The position numbers and the translations under genes are program-made. Below the pieces are notes generated by a model. The model searched no databases and was not told where the DNA came from. It saw nothing but the letters and a program-made list of their open reading frames with translations. This document shows positions 18,026-28,240 of a stretch of DNA of 64,000 bases, one piece after another (the stretch's first letter is position 1; every line of letters begins with the position of its first letter). Source of the stretch: Acidobacteriota bacterium (lineage in GTDB: Bacteria > Acidobacteriota > Blastocatellia > Pyrinomonadales > Pyrinomonadaceae); the NCBI GenBank assembly GCA_018269005.1, contig JAFDVK010000012.1, positions 806,001 through 870,000 of the forward strand, in the 5' to 3' direction.

Positions 18026-19108
18026 TCAATAAAACTTTAAGTTTCGGCCTTTCCAGACGACGATGACCGTGCCCGGCAAGGTGTTGACGATGTTCTGAAG
18101 GTTCGGCTCAAGCACGCCGCAGGTGTCGCACGTTTTTGCACGGTCGGTCGTGCTGCCGCCCTTGTAGGCAGAGTCGTACCAAATTCCGTCGCGTCGTGTG
18201 AAGGTCTTGCCGCTGACGGTGCGGGTTGCGGTGCGCGCGGCGCTTTGAGACCTTAAGAGGACGCTGTCGGCGGAGGCGGGCGGTGCGGACTTCGAACGCG
18301 ACCGATCGTTGACAGATTCCTTGCCGTCAACTGTCCATACATTCTCGCCGCCGCTTGCTCCATCGACCTGGAATCCCGGCTTCGCATCCTTCGTCTCAGG
18401 TTTCGGCTCCGCCGCGACAGACGGTTCGGCCGAGGCCATCGGCTGCGACATTAACTTCTTCTCAGATTCTGTATCGCGTTTCGCAAGATCGTCCGTTTCA
18501 GCCTTGTCCTTTGCCGGAGCCTCTGCGAATGAACGCGGGAGGATCACAGGAGGATTCTCGACGCGTTCGGTGTTCGCTGCCGCCGCCGCATTTGAATTCG
18601 CTTGGACATTGTTCGCGGCAGGCATCGGAGCCTGCTCGGCAGGAGCGGAAGCGTTCGCAGAGGTTTCGGGTGCCGCTGCGGGACGCCTGTCTTCATCCCC
18701 TGACTTCTGAGCGACGATATTCGCTTCGCCTGAACGTGAAAAATATCGAACGCCGATAAGTCCCGCGAATACAACGACAAGCAGGCCGGAAAGAGCTGCG
18801 GCGAATGCAGGCATCCCAAGAAAACGCCAACGCCGCTTCGGTTCAAATGCAGGAACGGCCGCGGCCGAGCCCACAGATAAGGGCCGTTCGTTCAGATCGA
18901 CGGCTGTGGCGAATATTGCACGGCATGCATCGCAATTTGCGGTATGCGCGATAAGGTTCGCACGAGCCGCAGATGGAAGTGCACCTTCGAGGAACGCGGC
19001 GAGTTGATCCGCATCGATATGCGGTCCCGCTTCAGCGCGCAATGGTCGTTCTGCACGGCCAAAGCCCCGCAGCAGACCATCAATCTCCTTGTCGAATTCG
19101 TGCTCCAT
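18026..19108 (-). CDS. Zinc-finger anti-sigma factor, membrane anchored
   Basis: A 360-residue protein with the anti-sigma zinc-finger HTANCDACRAIFATA near residue 50 (HxxxCxxC). One transmembrane helix lies around residues 105-125 (GMPAFAAALSGLLVVVFAGLIGV). A low-complexity Ala/Asn/Glu-rich extracytoplasmic linker follows, and the C-terminal domain includes a CDTCGV pair. It lies 115 bases downstream of the sigma-factor gene in the same direction. By family knowledge it would hold that sigma factor at the membrane until a signal is sensed. Confidence 0.8.
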   Translation of the reverse strand: MEHEFDKEIDGLLRGFGRAERPLRAEAGPHIDADQLAAFLEGALPSAARANLIAHTANCDACRAIFATAVDLNERPLSVGSAAAVPAFEPKRRWRFLGMPAFAAALSGLLVVVFAGLIGVRYFSRSGEANIVAQKSGDEDRRPAAAPETSANASAPAEQAPMPAANNVQANSNAAAAANTERVENPPVILPRSFAEAPAKDKAETDDLAKRDTESEKKLMSQPMASAEPSVAAEPKPETKDAKPGFQVDGASGGENVWTVDGKESVNDRSRSKSAPPASADSVLLRSQSAARTATRTVSGKTFTRRDGIWYDSAYKGGSTTDRAKTCDTCGVLEPNLQNIVNTLPGTVIVVWKGRNLKFY

Positions 19109-19223
19109 TTACCAAATTTAATACCGCCGTCGGCCCGGATTTGTTCGGGTGGACGAATTTTGCCTCAACTTCTCAAAACGCGAGCCTGACGGCGGCAGGC
19201 TTCGTGACCGTCTTTAGAACGCC

Positions 19224-20174
19224 CTAAATGCTCAAGACTTGCAGCATAATCATCACCGCCAACCCAGCGAGCATTTTCTCCATATCTACGCCCATTTTAG
19301 CGGCAACGTCCGCCAAATTCCGCTTCACGTCTCCGTCCGTCCAGCCGTGTTCGCGTTTTAGCGAGGCTTCGACCTTTTTGCGGATGTCGCCGTGGATCTT
19401 CGCAAGCCGTCGGCTCGCGGTCGCCTCGTGATAACCGAACGCGGCGGCTATATCCTTTAATTTCCTGTCGTCAAAATAATACAGTTTCAGGATCAGCCGG
19501 GCTTCTTCGTCGAGCCGGTCGATCGCGGACCGCAAGGCGGCAGTTACGGCATCGGAAGAATCTTTTTGGATCAGCATTTCCTCGCCCGTCGCCGCGTGTG
19601 AAACGATGCCGTTCTGATCCGAATTACCCGCTGCCTCCGCCAAAACCTCAAGGTCGCGGTCTTCTTCGACCTGGATAAGTTTTGAGTTCTTTCGATGCTG
19701 ATCGACGGCGAGCTGTGCGGTGACGGCGCGAAGCCAGCCGCCGAGGCTTCCGCGGCCGCTGTAATACGCAAGTTTCGACTTTCGGACGCCGTCCTTATCA
19801 ACGCGAAGTCCGTAGAGTTCTGCCCAGATCGAACTTGCAAGGTCGTCGGCGTTCTCGGGGTTTGCAGCGATCTTTCGAGCCGCGGACTTGACCGTCGAAT
19901 CGAACTCACGAACGAGATCGTCCCAAGCCTTTTCGTCGCCGCGTTCGCACGCAAGAACGAGGCAAAGTTCGTCACCGCGTATCTCTTCGATGAACTTTAT
20001 GACATCTGCATGCTCGACCGTTTGGCTGTCGAGAAAAAGATACTTTGAAAGAGCACGCGCGATTCGGCCGCGAACTTCGTCCGGCGAACAGCCGTGAGCA
20101 TCCGCACATTTTGCAAGCAGATGCGCGATACTTTCGTCGATCGTTCTATCGAATTTTGCCGGTATTTCTGCCAT
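19224..20174 (-). CDS. RNA polymerase sigma-70 family factor (ECF-like)
   Basis: ATG 20174 (MAEIPAKFD) is favoured; a GTG at 20231 would add 19 residues. About 316 residues. Region 2 appears as ACERGDEKAWDDLVREFDS and NADDLASSIWAELYGLR, with GSLGGWLRAVTAQLAVDQHR. Region 4 appears as LRSAIDRLDEEARLILKLYYFDDRKLKDIAAAFGYHEATASRRLAKIH. An extra N-terminal segment of about 80 residues and a C-terminal tail ending in a hydrophobic stretch (LAGLAVMIMLQVLSI) are longer than in minimal ECF factors; the tail could be membrane-associated. It pairs with the anti-sigma factor downstream. Confidence 0.8.
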   Translation of the reverse strand: MAEIPAKFDRTIDESIAHLLAKCADAHGCSPDEVRGRIARALSKYLFLDSQTVEHADVIKFIEEIRGDELCLVLACERGDEKAWDDLVREFDSTVKSAARKIAANPENADDLASSIWAELYGLRVDKDGVRKSKLAYYSGRGSLGGWLRAVTAQLAVDQHRKNSKLIQVEEDRDLEVLAEAAGNSDQNGIVSHAATGEEMLIQKDSSDAVTAALRSAIDRLDEEARLILKLYYFDDRKLKDIAAAFGYHEATASRRLAKIHGDIRKKVEASLKREHGWTDGDVKRNLADVAAKMGVDMEKMLAGLAVMIMLQVLSI

Positions 20175-20254
20175 CAAACGGCTTGCGGATCGGGAAGCTC
20201 CCAAAAAGAGAATCTTACACTCTTTTTGCACGCGGTTGTATCGGTGAGCGGCGT

Positions 20255-21265
20255 CTATTTCAAATGCTTACGAAGAAAATTGACGATCTTAAAGCCGTCG
20301 TAATAGACCCACGGCTTCTCGCCGAGCGTGTAATGCCCGCAGGGAATCGCAACGCGGCTGTGCGGAACTTTATTACGGCGAAGGGCCGCAAGCGTGTCGC
20401 GCGAAAGATCGACCGGAAAGCTAAGATCGTAGAGCGTGTAGATGTATCGCTGAGGGCGTTCGGGCAGCGATGCGAGCCGGTCCATATACGCCATCGGCGA
20501 GATCGGCAGCCAATATTGACGCAGTTCGTCAAGGCCGACGTTGTCGCCGAGCCCCTCTTTAACGTGATAGGTCGAAAGGCCCTGCCAAACGACATCCGCG
20601 ACATAACCCGAAACGTGGTTGAATACCGCGGCGTTGATGCCGAGGTCGTGCACAAAGGCAAAAAAGCCAACGCACGAACCGATGCTCGTGCCGACCAGGC
20701 CGATCTTCTCGTAACCTTGTTCCTGCAGCCAGCGAACGGCCGAACGCGTATCGACGACGGATTGACGAAGCGACTGGAGCGTTCGCCCGATGTTCGGCGC
20801 AACGAGATAGTCGGCACGTTCGAGTTCGGGCGGCATTCGCTCCTCGTGGTATGGAAGCGTGAGCCGGAGGGCGGAAAAACCGCGGTCATTGAAGACCTTG
20901 CAAAGATCGAAGTAGGTTCCGGCCTTCGCATTCCAGTGCGGTAGAACAAGCACGGCATTCTTCGCTCCAGCTTTCGGAAAATATGACGAGCGAACGACGT
21001 TGTTTTCCGCGGATGGCGTCGTGATGCCGCTCGTCCAAGTAAGGTTACGGCGATCGAGACGGAAATCGGCTATTTCCGGCGAGAAGAAGAAGTCGTCGCT
21101 GTTGGTTATCGCATCGTTCGAGAATTTTTCGAAGAATTGGCGAGGGTCGCGGCCAACCGCTTGCGGTTCGACAAATTCAATGCCCCAATCAAACGGCTGC
21201 ACGATGCGGTTGTCGTCCCGCATCGCGAAATACCGCTCTTTCGCGTGCATGTATCTTCTGAGCAT
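20255..21265 (-). CDS. Alpha/beta-hydrolase
   Basis: A 336-residue protein with the nucleophile elbow GLVGTSIGSCVG near residue 205 and a likely catalytic His in AIPCGHYTLGEKP near residue 310. The sequence AVLVLPHWNAKAG near 105 resembles the oxyanion-hole strand. The layout recalls the ABHD18-like group of alpha/beta hydrolases. The substrate is unknown. The stop codon of the upstream gene overlaps its ATG as TAATG, so the two are translationally coupled; a later ATG at 21223 is possible but would lose this coupling. Confidence 0.75.
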   Translation of the reverse strand: MLRRYMHAKERYFAMRDDNRIVQPFDWGIEFVEPQAVGRDPRQFFEKFSNDAITNSDDFFFSPEIADFRLDRRNLTWTSGITTPSAENNVVRSSYFPKAGAKNAVLVLPHWNAKAGTYFDLCKVFNDRGFSALRLTLPYHEERMPPELERADYLVAPNIGRTLQSLRQSVVDTRSAVRWLQEQGYEKIGLVGTSIGSCVGFFAFVHDLGINAAVFNHVSGYVADVVWQGLSTYHVKEGLGDNVGLDELRQYWLPISPMAYMDRLASLPERPQRYIYTLYDLSFPVDLSRDTLAALRRNKVPHSRVAIPCGHYTLGEKPWVYYDGFKIVNFLRKHLK

Positions 21266-21936
21266 TACTGCTCCATTTTTTCATAGCGGACGGAGGTTTT
21301 CCACTTGCCCCGGACGAGAGTTTTTGTCGTGATCTTAACACGATCGTCGACGCCGGTCGTCGCATCTTCGACCATCTCAAAGATCTTTACAGGTTTATCG
21401 CGGACGACCTTGTACCGTTCGGTGATGTGCCAGCAGCAGCCGCTCTTGTCGAACGTTTCGAGGGTCTTTGTCTTCTTATTGACCGTGAACATTCCCAGGT
21501 GGCTGCCAAGCAAGGTGAAGGCCGGGCTATAGACGAATTTTTTCTGTCGGCGGTCCGAAAGATAGACGTCATATGACGGGCTGTTGTACGAACCGTTCGT
21601 TCCGTTGCAGATCGCGACATCCTCCATCCCGTCGAAGTTAAAGTCGTCGATATCTATAACGCTTTGGTCGTCATAAAGCCGCGTTACGTTCACGAGCGGC
21701 TTTCCCTCATCGAGTTGGACGTAAGTGTCGGCAAGCTCGATCACCTGATAGGGAGTTTGTGAGTTCTTCTTGTAGAAGGAGAATTTGCCTTCGCCCGTGC
21801 ACGAATACTCGTCGCACGTCGCCACCTCGACCTTTACGTCGAAATACTTCGACGCATTCTTGATCTCGAACGCCGTCTGCGAAAAAACGCTCGCCGAACC
21901 CGCGAGAAGAAAACCGACCAAAATGATGATCTTCAT
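21265..21936 (-). CDS. Secreted protein with FG-GAP/EF-hand-like motif, unknown function
   Basis: A 223-residue protein with a signal peptide ending near SVFSQ (residue 20). A single calcium-loop-like motif, DIDDFNFDGMEDVAI, lies near residue 97, as in FG-GAP or XAC2610-type secreted proteins. Three cysteines (CDEYSC, GCCWH) may form disulfides. It is coupled through TAATG to the hydrolase. No function is recognised. Confidence 0.65.
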   Translation of the reverse strand: MKIIILVGFLLAGSASVFSQTAFEIKNASKYFDVKVEVATCDEYSCTGEGKFSFYKKNSQTPYQVIELADTYVQLDEGKPLVNVTRLYDDQSVIDIDDFNFDGMEDVAICNGTNGSYNSPSYDVYLSDRRQKKFVYSPAFTLLGSHLGMFTVNKKTKTLETFDKSGCCWHITERYKVVRDKPVKIFEMVEDATTGVDDRVKITTKTLVRGKWKTSVRYEKMEQ

Positions 21937-21988
21937 ATTCTAAGACCTTGCTATCTATAGACGTGGCACCAATAGAGTTTTGCGGCAA

Positions 21989-23392
21989 TTACGGATGCGT
22001 CATATTTTCGGCCACGACGAGTTCGTCGAATTTCTCGCTCGTTAGGAGGCCGAGTTGGACAGCGGATTCTTTTAGGGAAATGCCTTTTTTGTGGGCGTTC
22101 TTGGCGATCTTCGCGGCGTTGTCGTAACCGATGTGCTGATTGAGAGCGGTGACGAGCATCAGCGAATCGCGCAGGTAATGATCGATCTTTTCGCGTTCGA
22201 GCGTGATGCCCGCGATGCAGTAATCGACGAAGCCGTGACAGGCGTCGTGAATGAGCCGCACGGAATGGAGGAAGTTGTGGATCATCACGGGCTTGAAGAC
22301 GTTGAGCTCGAAATTGCCTTGCGAACCCGCAAAACCGATCGCGGCGTCGTTGCCGAAAACCTGCACGGCGACCATCGTCATCGCCTCGCTCTGAGTCGGG
22401 TTGACCTTGCCGGGCATTATCGACGAGCCGGGCTCGTTCTCCGGCAGTGAGATCTCTCCGAGGCCGCAACGCGGGCCGGAAGCGAGCCAGCGAATGTCGT
22501 TCGCGATCTTCATCAAACTCGCGGCGAGCGTCTTTAACGCGCCCGAAGCGAACACGATCTCGTCGTGGGCGGAGAGTGCGGCGAATTTGTTCGGATGCGA
22601 CTTGAAAGGCAGGCCCGTGAGTTCGGCGATCTTCGCTGCGGCACGCTCGGCGAATTCCGGATGCGCGTTCAATCCCGTTCCGACGGCCGTGCCGCCGATC
22701 GCAAGGTCTAGCAGACCGGGCATCACGAGCTTCAGACGCTCGACATCGCGATCGACGAGATTCGCCCAGCCGTTGAATTCCTGGCTCACCGTCACGGGAG
22801 TTGCGTCCTGCAGATGCGTGCGGCCGATCTTGACGACGCCCTCGAATTCATCCGCTTTAGCCTTGATCGCGACACTTACCTTTTCGACCTCGGGAAGAAG
22901 ATCGTTGATGCGTTCGGCGGCGGCAATGTACATCGCGGTCGGGAACGTGTCGTTCGAAGATTGCGATTTGTTGACGTCGTCGTTCGGGTGAACGGGCGTT
23001 TTCGAACCCATCTCGCCGCCTGCGAGTTCGATGGCGCGATTCGAGATCACCTCGTTCGCGTTCATATTCGTCTGCGTGCCCGAACCTGTCTGCCAGATTC
23101 GCAGAGGAAAGTGCGAGTCGAGCTTGCCTTCGATAACTTCGTCTGCGGCACGCACGATAAGGTCTCTTTTCTCTTCGGAAAGTTTGCCGAGATCGCAATT
23201 CACGATCGCGGCGGCTTTTTTGAGGATGCCGAGTGCGCGTATCAATTCGCGCGGCATCACGTCGAACCCGATGTCGAAATGCAGCAGCGACCTTTGCGTC
23301 TGCGCACCCCAATAAACATCGCTCGGCACCGCGATCTCGCCCATCGAATCCGTCTCAATACGTGTCTTCACCGACTTTTCAGCTGCTTCCAT
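21989..23392 (-). CDS. fumC: Fumarate hydratase, class II
   Basis: A 467-residue protein of normal class II fumarase length. Key motifs are [10 protein letters not shown] near residue 140, [17 protein letters not shown] near 190 with the catalytic His, and the superfamily signature [13 protein letters not shown] near 320 with the catalytic Ser loop. It interconverts fumarate and malate in the citric acid cycle without an iron-sulfur cluster. Confidence 0.97.
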   Translation of the reverse strand: MEAAEKSVKTRIETDSMGEIAVPSDVYWGAQTQRSLLHFDIGFDVMPRELIRALGILKKAAAIVNCDLGKLSEEKRDLIVRAADEVIEGKLDSHFPLRIWQTGSGTQTNMNANEVISNRAIELAGGEMGSKTPVHPNDDVNKSQSSNDTFPTAMYIAAAERINDLLPEVEKVSVAIKAKADEFEGVVKIGRTHLQDATPVTVSQEFNGWANLVDRDVERLKLVMPGLLDLAIGGTAVGTGLNAHPEFAERAAAKIAELTGLPFKSHPNKFAALSAHDEIVFASGALKTLAASLMKIANDIRWLASGPRCGLGEISLPENEPGSSIMPGKVNPTQSEAMTMVAVQVFGNDAAIGFAGSQGNFELNVFKPVMIHNFLHSVRLIHDACHGFVDYCIAGITLEREKIDHYLRDSLMLVTALNQHIGYDNAAKIAKNAHKKGISLKESAVQLGLLTSEKFDELVVAENMTHP

Positions 23393-23562
23393 TGTTTTTG
23401 TTTGTCTTTATTTGCCCGCCCGTTATCTACTCGCCCAAACCCCAATTCTACCCCGAAACCGCCCACAAAAAAACCGGAGTGAGCTATGCTCGTGGAGTGG
23501 GCGAGCCGGGGAATCGATAACAAGTTACGGGCTGCAAACGGCGCGAATGTTTCATCGGTCCG

Positions 23563-25539
23563 TTACACCCTTGAGCGTGTGAGGAGTTGGGCGTAGCGTG
23601 GGTCGGTGCGGATGGGTTCGAGGAGCGGGTCAACCTTTACGTTCGAGAACTGAAGGACGCGGAATTTAGCGGCCTCGTCAAGGTATTGGAACGCGAGGTC
23701 GGCTTCGCCGAGTTGTGCGGCAAGTTCGGCGATATAGACTTTTCGCGTCGAGTATTCGTTAGGTTTGTCGTATGAGAGCATCAGGTCGAGTTCGGCACGC
23801 ATCACGCCTTTCCAGCCGGACTTTGCGAACGTCTTTTGAAAATGCTCGATCTCCTTCGGTTTGGCCTGCCAGATCTGCTTGTTCTTTATAAAGTATTCGA
23901 ACGCCTTGTCCGGCTTGCCGTTCGTCAGATACAACCGCCAAAGCGAAAAGTAGGTTGGCTGGAACTTAGGCTCGATCTCGGCGAGATGCAGCAGGCCTGC
24001 GATGCCTTCATCCGGGGAACCTGCCGCCGCCTCGTAGTCCGCGAGGAACCATTTATCCCAACGGCCGGTCGGATTGAGATCGGCGGCTTTTTTTCCTTCT
24101 GCAAGGGCATCGGCGAAACGTCCATCCTGATAATACGCACCGGCTAGGATGCGATGGGCGAGCGTGGAATCCGGGTCGAGCGCGATCGCACGATCGAGGT
24201 CGCGGTACGCCGCGGGTAGATTCCAATAGTAATCGCGATTGATCATCCCGCGGATGGTCAATGCGGTCGCGTTGTCCCCGTCGATGGCAAGTGCCTTTTC
24301 AAGGTTCGGCTCCGCCCGTGTGAATAAGTCGGTCGGAGGGCCGCCGCCCATATGTGCGAAAAGGCAGTAGGCTTGAGCCTTTGCTGCCCATGCGGACGCG
24401 TAATCCGGATCCATACCGACCGCCTGATCCAAAAGGCCCATCGCCTTTACGGCATCAGCACGATTGTACTTATCCATGAGGAAAACGGCTTCGTTGTAAA
24501 GCGTGTAAGCCTTCTCGTTGTCGGTTGAGCGCTTTGCGTTGGAGCGATCGGGCGTAGCGGCAAATTTCGCAAAGAGTCCGTCGCAGATGTCTTTCGAGAC
24601 GATGTCCTGAGCGACGAAGATGTTGTCTGCATTGGTCTCCGAGCGGTAGGTTTCTTCAGAAATGCCCGTACCCACATTGATGAGCTGCGATGTGATGCGG
24701 ATTCGACCATTAAAGATCTGGTAGGTTGACGCCAACACATAATCGACCTCTAGCTCTTTCCCGGCGGCAACAGGATCGGTATCAAAATCGGTGAACTTGC
24801 GTACCGCGAACAGTCTTTTCACGCTGAGACTCTTCGTCTCGCTGATCTTGAGGATCAGCGAATCCGCAAGAGCAAGTTCAAGGTCTTGGTTCCGGCCCTC
24901 AACGACCGCAGGTTTAAGCGGCAGGACGGCAAGGCTAATCGTCTTGGGAGCGTTCGCCCGTGCCGGGTTGCGGAAGAAAGAGTAGAGCAGGCCGGCGGCG
25001 ATCACTACAATGGCCAAGCTCGCGGCCACATAGATGAAGCGGCGGGATGTACTTGGCCCTTGTGGCTCAAGTTGCGCCGGCGCAGGCTCATCAATACCCT
25101 CTGTTTCCGGCTCCGACCGGTCCGCTTCCGCTGTCAGATCCGACGGTGGGGCTTCAACATTATCGTCGAAAGATCCCGGCAATGCGACGCTGTCCGAAAC
25201 TTCGTCAACGTCCTCGACCGTCACGTCGCCGATGAAACGATAGCCGTGTTTGGGAACCGTCTGTATGAACCGACTACCCTTCGTATCGTCGGAAAGCGCA
25301 GCCCTGATCTCCCAGATGCATTTTGAAACCGAAGCTTCTTCGACGAAAGCACCGCCCCAGACTTGCTCGAGGAGCTCAGATTTTTCAACAAGACGCCCTT
25401 GATTCTCGACCAGATAGACGAGCGTCGAGAAGGCCTTTGGCTTCAGTGAAACCGGATTTCCACCGTTCTCAAGGATGTTTTCGGCGGGAAGTAAGCGAAA
25501 TTCGCCGAATGCGTAAATATTCGAGGTGTGAGAAGCCAT
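23563..25539 (-). CDS. Membrane-spanning winged-helix regulator with TPR domain
   Basis: A 658-residue CadC-like protein. Residues about 8-105 form an OmpR/PhoB-type winged helix (FGEFRLLPAENIL, LVEKSELLEQVWGG, QTVPKHGYRFIGDV). One membrane helix follows near 168-190. The rest is outside the cytoplasm: an adenylate-cyclase-associated-like domain (LEVDYVLASTYQIFNGRIRI) then TPR repeats to the end. Such proteins bind DNA while sensing outside conditions. Its first 110 codons and 5' flank are nearly identical at DNA level to those of the gene starting at 28048. Confidence 0.85.
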   Translation of the reverse strand: MASHTSNIYAFGEFRLLPAENILENGGNPVSLKPKAFSTLVYLVENQGRLVEKSELLEQVWGGAFVEEASVSKCIWEIRAALSDDTKGSRFIQTVPKHGYRFIGDVTVEDVDEVSDSVALPGSFDDNVEAPPSDLTAEADRSEPETEGIDEPAPAQLEPQGPSTSRRFIYVAASLAIVVIAAGLLYSFFRNPARANAPKTISLAVLPLKPAVVEGRNQDLELALADSLILKISETKSLSVKRLFAVRKFTDFDTDPVAAGKELEVDYVLASTYQIFNGRIRITSQLINVGTGISEETYRSETNADNIFVAQDIVSKDICDGLFAKFAATPDRSNAKRSTDNEKAYTLYNEAVFLMDKYNRADAVKAMGLLDQAVGMDPDYASAWAAKAQAYCLFAHMGGGPPTDLFTRAEPNLEKALAIDGDNATALTIRGMINRDYYWNLPAAYRDLDRAIALDPDSTLAHRILAGAYYQDGRFADALAEGKKAADLNPTGRWDKWFLADYEAAAGSPDEGIAGLLHLAEIEPKFQPTYFSLWRLYLTNGKPDKAFEYFIKNKQIWQAKPKEIEHFQKTFAKSGWKGVMRAELDLMLSYDKPNEYSTRKVYIAELAAQLGEADLAFQYLDEAAKFRVLQFSNVKVDPLLEPIRTDPRYAQLLTRSRV

Positions 25540-25556
25540 TTTTTACTGCCGGTAAT

Positions 25557-25595
25557 AAAAAGATGAAGAAGAGATGAACTTTTGTCAAGGATTTT
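25557..25595 (-). promoter_or_regulatory. Regulator promoter repeat, copy 1
   Basis: This 39-base block upstream of the 25539 start contains TTGACA on the minus strand (reverse complement of 25583-25588), a consensus -35 facing the gene. The same block recurs at 28066-28104 and 29812-29850. The rest of the gap to 25840 (about 245 bases) shows no gene, repeat or hairpin that I can support. Confidence 0.5.
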
Positions 25596-25840
25596 GTGTC
25601 CATTTGCGGCTTACATTCAGACTACCCACAGGCTTAAAAGGCAAGAATTCGCTGGGGTGTTGCCGGGACAGAGCTACCAAATGGGAGTAACGGCAAGGCA
25701 CTACATAGTTCACTCCGCGAACCGTCTATGTCGATGGCGTTATGTCTGATGTTGATTTCATCGGGATCGATTGAATATGCGATCCTTCATCAAACCAAGT
25801 GAGGTCGCTTTAGTGATGTAGGCGATCTTGAGCGAGTTGC

Positions 25841-28048
25841 TCAGCGGAGGTCACGGATAAGAACTGCATCGTGCCGCCAATTTCCCTGAACCGCTGCGAA
25901 GATCTTTCCATCGGGCGAGATCGCCAAAGCAGTAGATTCGCGCAACCCGTCTCGGCCGAGGTCGGCTACCCGTGACGGCATTCCTCCGGAGAGCGCCTGT
26001 TGCCAAAGAATATGCTTTTCGGCGGTGTCATCCGGCCAAACGTAGTACAGACTCTTTCCGTCGGCTGCCCACACCGGGTGAAGGATGTTCAGATTCTCAT
26101 TCGGCAGGTCGAAAGTGCCTTCCGTTTGCCCGCTCGGCAGCGACACTACAAAGATCTGACGCCCTTTTTCACTCCGTCCGGCAAAAGCTGCCCGCGAGCC
26201 GTCGGCCGAAAAAGCCACAAAAAGACCGGTTTTAGCCAGGACGGTCTCCGGTTCGCCACCGTCGATCGGCACACGCATCAGCGATCTCTGCTTTGGTTCG
26301 GTGTAATAGAGCCATTTCAGATCAGGCGAAACGAACTGGGGATATCCACCGATATCTCGAGTGAGCCGGGTCTGATCGCTGCCGTCAGGATTCATTCTCC
26401 AAACCTGTGCGTCGCCCGTTCTGTTCGAGGTGAAAAAGATGGATCGGCCATCGGGCGAGAATATCCCGTTCAGATCGAGGCCCGGATCATTGGTCAATTG
26501 TCGGCGGTTGCTGCCGTCGATGTTGATCGTCCACAGGTCATCGTTACCTGACATCTTGGACGAATAGATGAGCTTACCGTCCGGTGCGAAGGCGACCGTC
26601 GATGCTTCTGTTAAAACGAACGGGGCCGGATCAGAACTGTCGGTTCGATACAGGTTCAGATGAAAATCTTCCCGGACCTTTGTGGCGACCATAAGACTTG
26701 CGTCAGAGCTGAGTGACAATTTCAAATAGTCTTCAGAATCGGTGGTCAACGCCTCGGCCTTGCCGGAGACAGCAGAAATGTGCCAGATCCGAAAGGTGTT
26801 GTCGGGATATCTTTTTGCAGTTACCAGCAGACCTTGCTGATCCGGAAGCCAAGTCACGGCTCTGATATTGAAAAATTTCTCCTTCGTTACTTCTCGCTCC
26901 ACGCCGCTTTCGAGATCGACCTCAGAGAGGCCGAACTCATTGGCCCAGTTATTGGATTGACCGGAGGCGAAAGCGACCTTCTTCCCGTCGGGTGAAATTT
27001 GATTGCCGCTGATCCGGCCTTTTCCGGTTCGCGATACAAGCCGTTTCTCATTCGCTCCGTCGCTGTCAGCGGTCCAAAGCGAGCAATAATCGTCATTGCG
27101 AAAAGCACATCGCACAAAGGAGAGCCTTGAACCGTCAGCCGCAAGAGAGATATTTCCCTGCACCTCACTGATGACCTTTACAGGAACGCCGCCGTACATC
27201 GGCATCCGAAAGATATCACCTTGCCTGCTGTTTTGCGGTTTTCTTTCATTACGGACAAAATAGACCTGTTTTCCGTCCGGGGCGATTTCGATCTCATAAT
27301 ACGTATACGCGGCGGGCGGAATAATTTGGATATTCGTGGCCAATTCCAGATTCCTCAGCCAGAGGCTGCCCGATTCTCCGGCGTCGTCCGCAAAGATGAC
27401 GGTCTTTCCGTCGGGCGATATAGCGGCCGTTCCAACTTTCCCGTCAATCGAGAGCTTTTCAAAAGTAGGTTGAGCGGAAGCGGACGGAGCCGTCGTTGTC
27501 CCAAGCCTGAGCGCGAACCACACGCCGCCGCCGAGCAACGCGACAGCGAAGGCCGCAGCGGCAGTAAGAAGCCAAATGCTCCGGCGCTTCAAACGACCGC
27601 CGCTATTCTGCCAGTCAGATACGCCTGAGGCATTGGGCTGCAGATCTCCCAACGCGGCGCTTGATTCCGGTAAATTCAGCGTCTCGTCCAGTCCGTCACC
27701 GCTCGATTGCTCATCTCCGTTCGAGATATTCACGTCGCCGATGAAACGATAACCGTGTTTGGGAACTGTCTGTATGAACCGACTACCCTTCGTATCGTCG
27801 GAAAGCGCAGCCCTGATCTCCCAGATGCATTTTGAAACCGAAGCTTCTTCGACGAAAGAACCGCCCCAGACTTGCTCGAGGAGCTCAGATTTTTCAACAA
27901 GACGCCCGTGATTCTCGACCAGATAGACGAGGGTCGAGAAGGCCTTTGGCTTCAATGAAACCGGATTTCCACCATTCTCAAGGATGTTTTCGGCGGGAAG
28001 TAAGCGAAATTCGCCAAATGCGTAAATATTCGAGGTGTGAGAAGCCAT
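25841..28048 (-). CDS. Membrane-spanning winged-helix regulator with WD40-like beta-propeller
   Basis: A 735-residue protein with the same winged-helix start as the neighbour at 25539, a membrane helix near residues 153-180, and a large TolB/PD40-type propeller. The propeller shows repeated TAAISPDGKTVIFADD, NGIFSPDGRSIFFTSNR, VWAADGKSLYYVW type blades. The domain outside the membrane probably senses a ligand or protein. Around ten base differences separate the first 310 bases and promoter from the neighbour, while the sensor parts are unrelated. The sensor domain was therefore swapped while the DNA-reading end stayed fixed. Confidence 0.85.
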   Translation of the reverse strand: MASHTSNIYAFGEFRLLPAENILENGGNPVSLKPKAFSTLVYLVENHGRLVEKSELLEQVWGGSFVEEASVSKCIWEIRAALSDDTKGSRFIQTVPKHGYRFIGDVNISNGDEQSSGDGLDETLNLPESSAALGDLQPNASGVSDWQNSGGRLKRRSIWLLTAAAAFAVALLGGGVWFALRLGTTTAPSASAQPTFEKLSIDGKVGTAAISPDGKTVIFADDAGESGSLWLRNLELATNIQIIPPAAYTYYEIEIAPDGKQVYFVRNERKPQNSRQGDIFRMPMYGGVPVKVISEVQGNISLAADGSRLSFVRCAFRNDDYCSLWTADSDGANEKRLVSRTGKGRISGNQISPDGKKVAFASGQSNNWANEFGLSEVDLESGVEREVTKEKFFNIRAVTWLPDQQGLLVTAKRYPDNTFRIWHISAVSGKAEALTTDSEDYLKLSLSSDASLMVATKVREDFHLNLYRTDSSDPAPFVLTEASTVAFAPDGKLIYSSKMSGNDDLWTINIDGSNRRQLTNDPGLDLNGIFSPDGRSIFFTSNRTGDAQVWRMNPDGSDQTRLTRDIGGYPQFVSPDLKWLYYTEPKQRSLMRVPIDGGEPETVLAKTGLFVAFSADGSRAAFAGRSEKGRQIFVVSLPSGQTEGTFDLPNENLNILHPVWAADGKSLYYVWPDDTAEKHILWQQALSGGMPSRVADLGRDGLRESTALAISPDGKIFAAVQGNWRHDAVLIRDLR

Positions 28049-28065
28049 TTTTTACTGCCGGTAAT

Positions 28066-28104
28066 AAAAAGATGAAGAAAAGAAGAACTTTTGTCAAGGA
28101 TTTC
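28066..28104 (-). promoter_or_regulatory. Regulator promoter repeat, copy 2
   Basis: The block is identical over 39 bases to copy 3 (29812-29850) and differs from copy 1 at three positions. TTGACA on the minus strand lies at 28092-28097, about 45 bases before the ATG at 28048. A good -10 hexamer is not evident. Confidence 0.5.
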
Positions 28105-28240
28105 TCCGGCCTTGGCGAGTAGATTGAGACTTCGCACTCTCTGCCAAATCGTTGAATAGAAGATGTCGAGGAATCTATAGCTATTTCACGATAAGTGCGA
28201 ACTAAGCACCATGGGCATTGAAACAAAAAGGAGAAATATC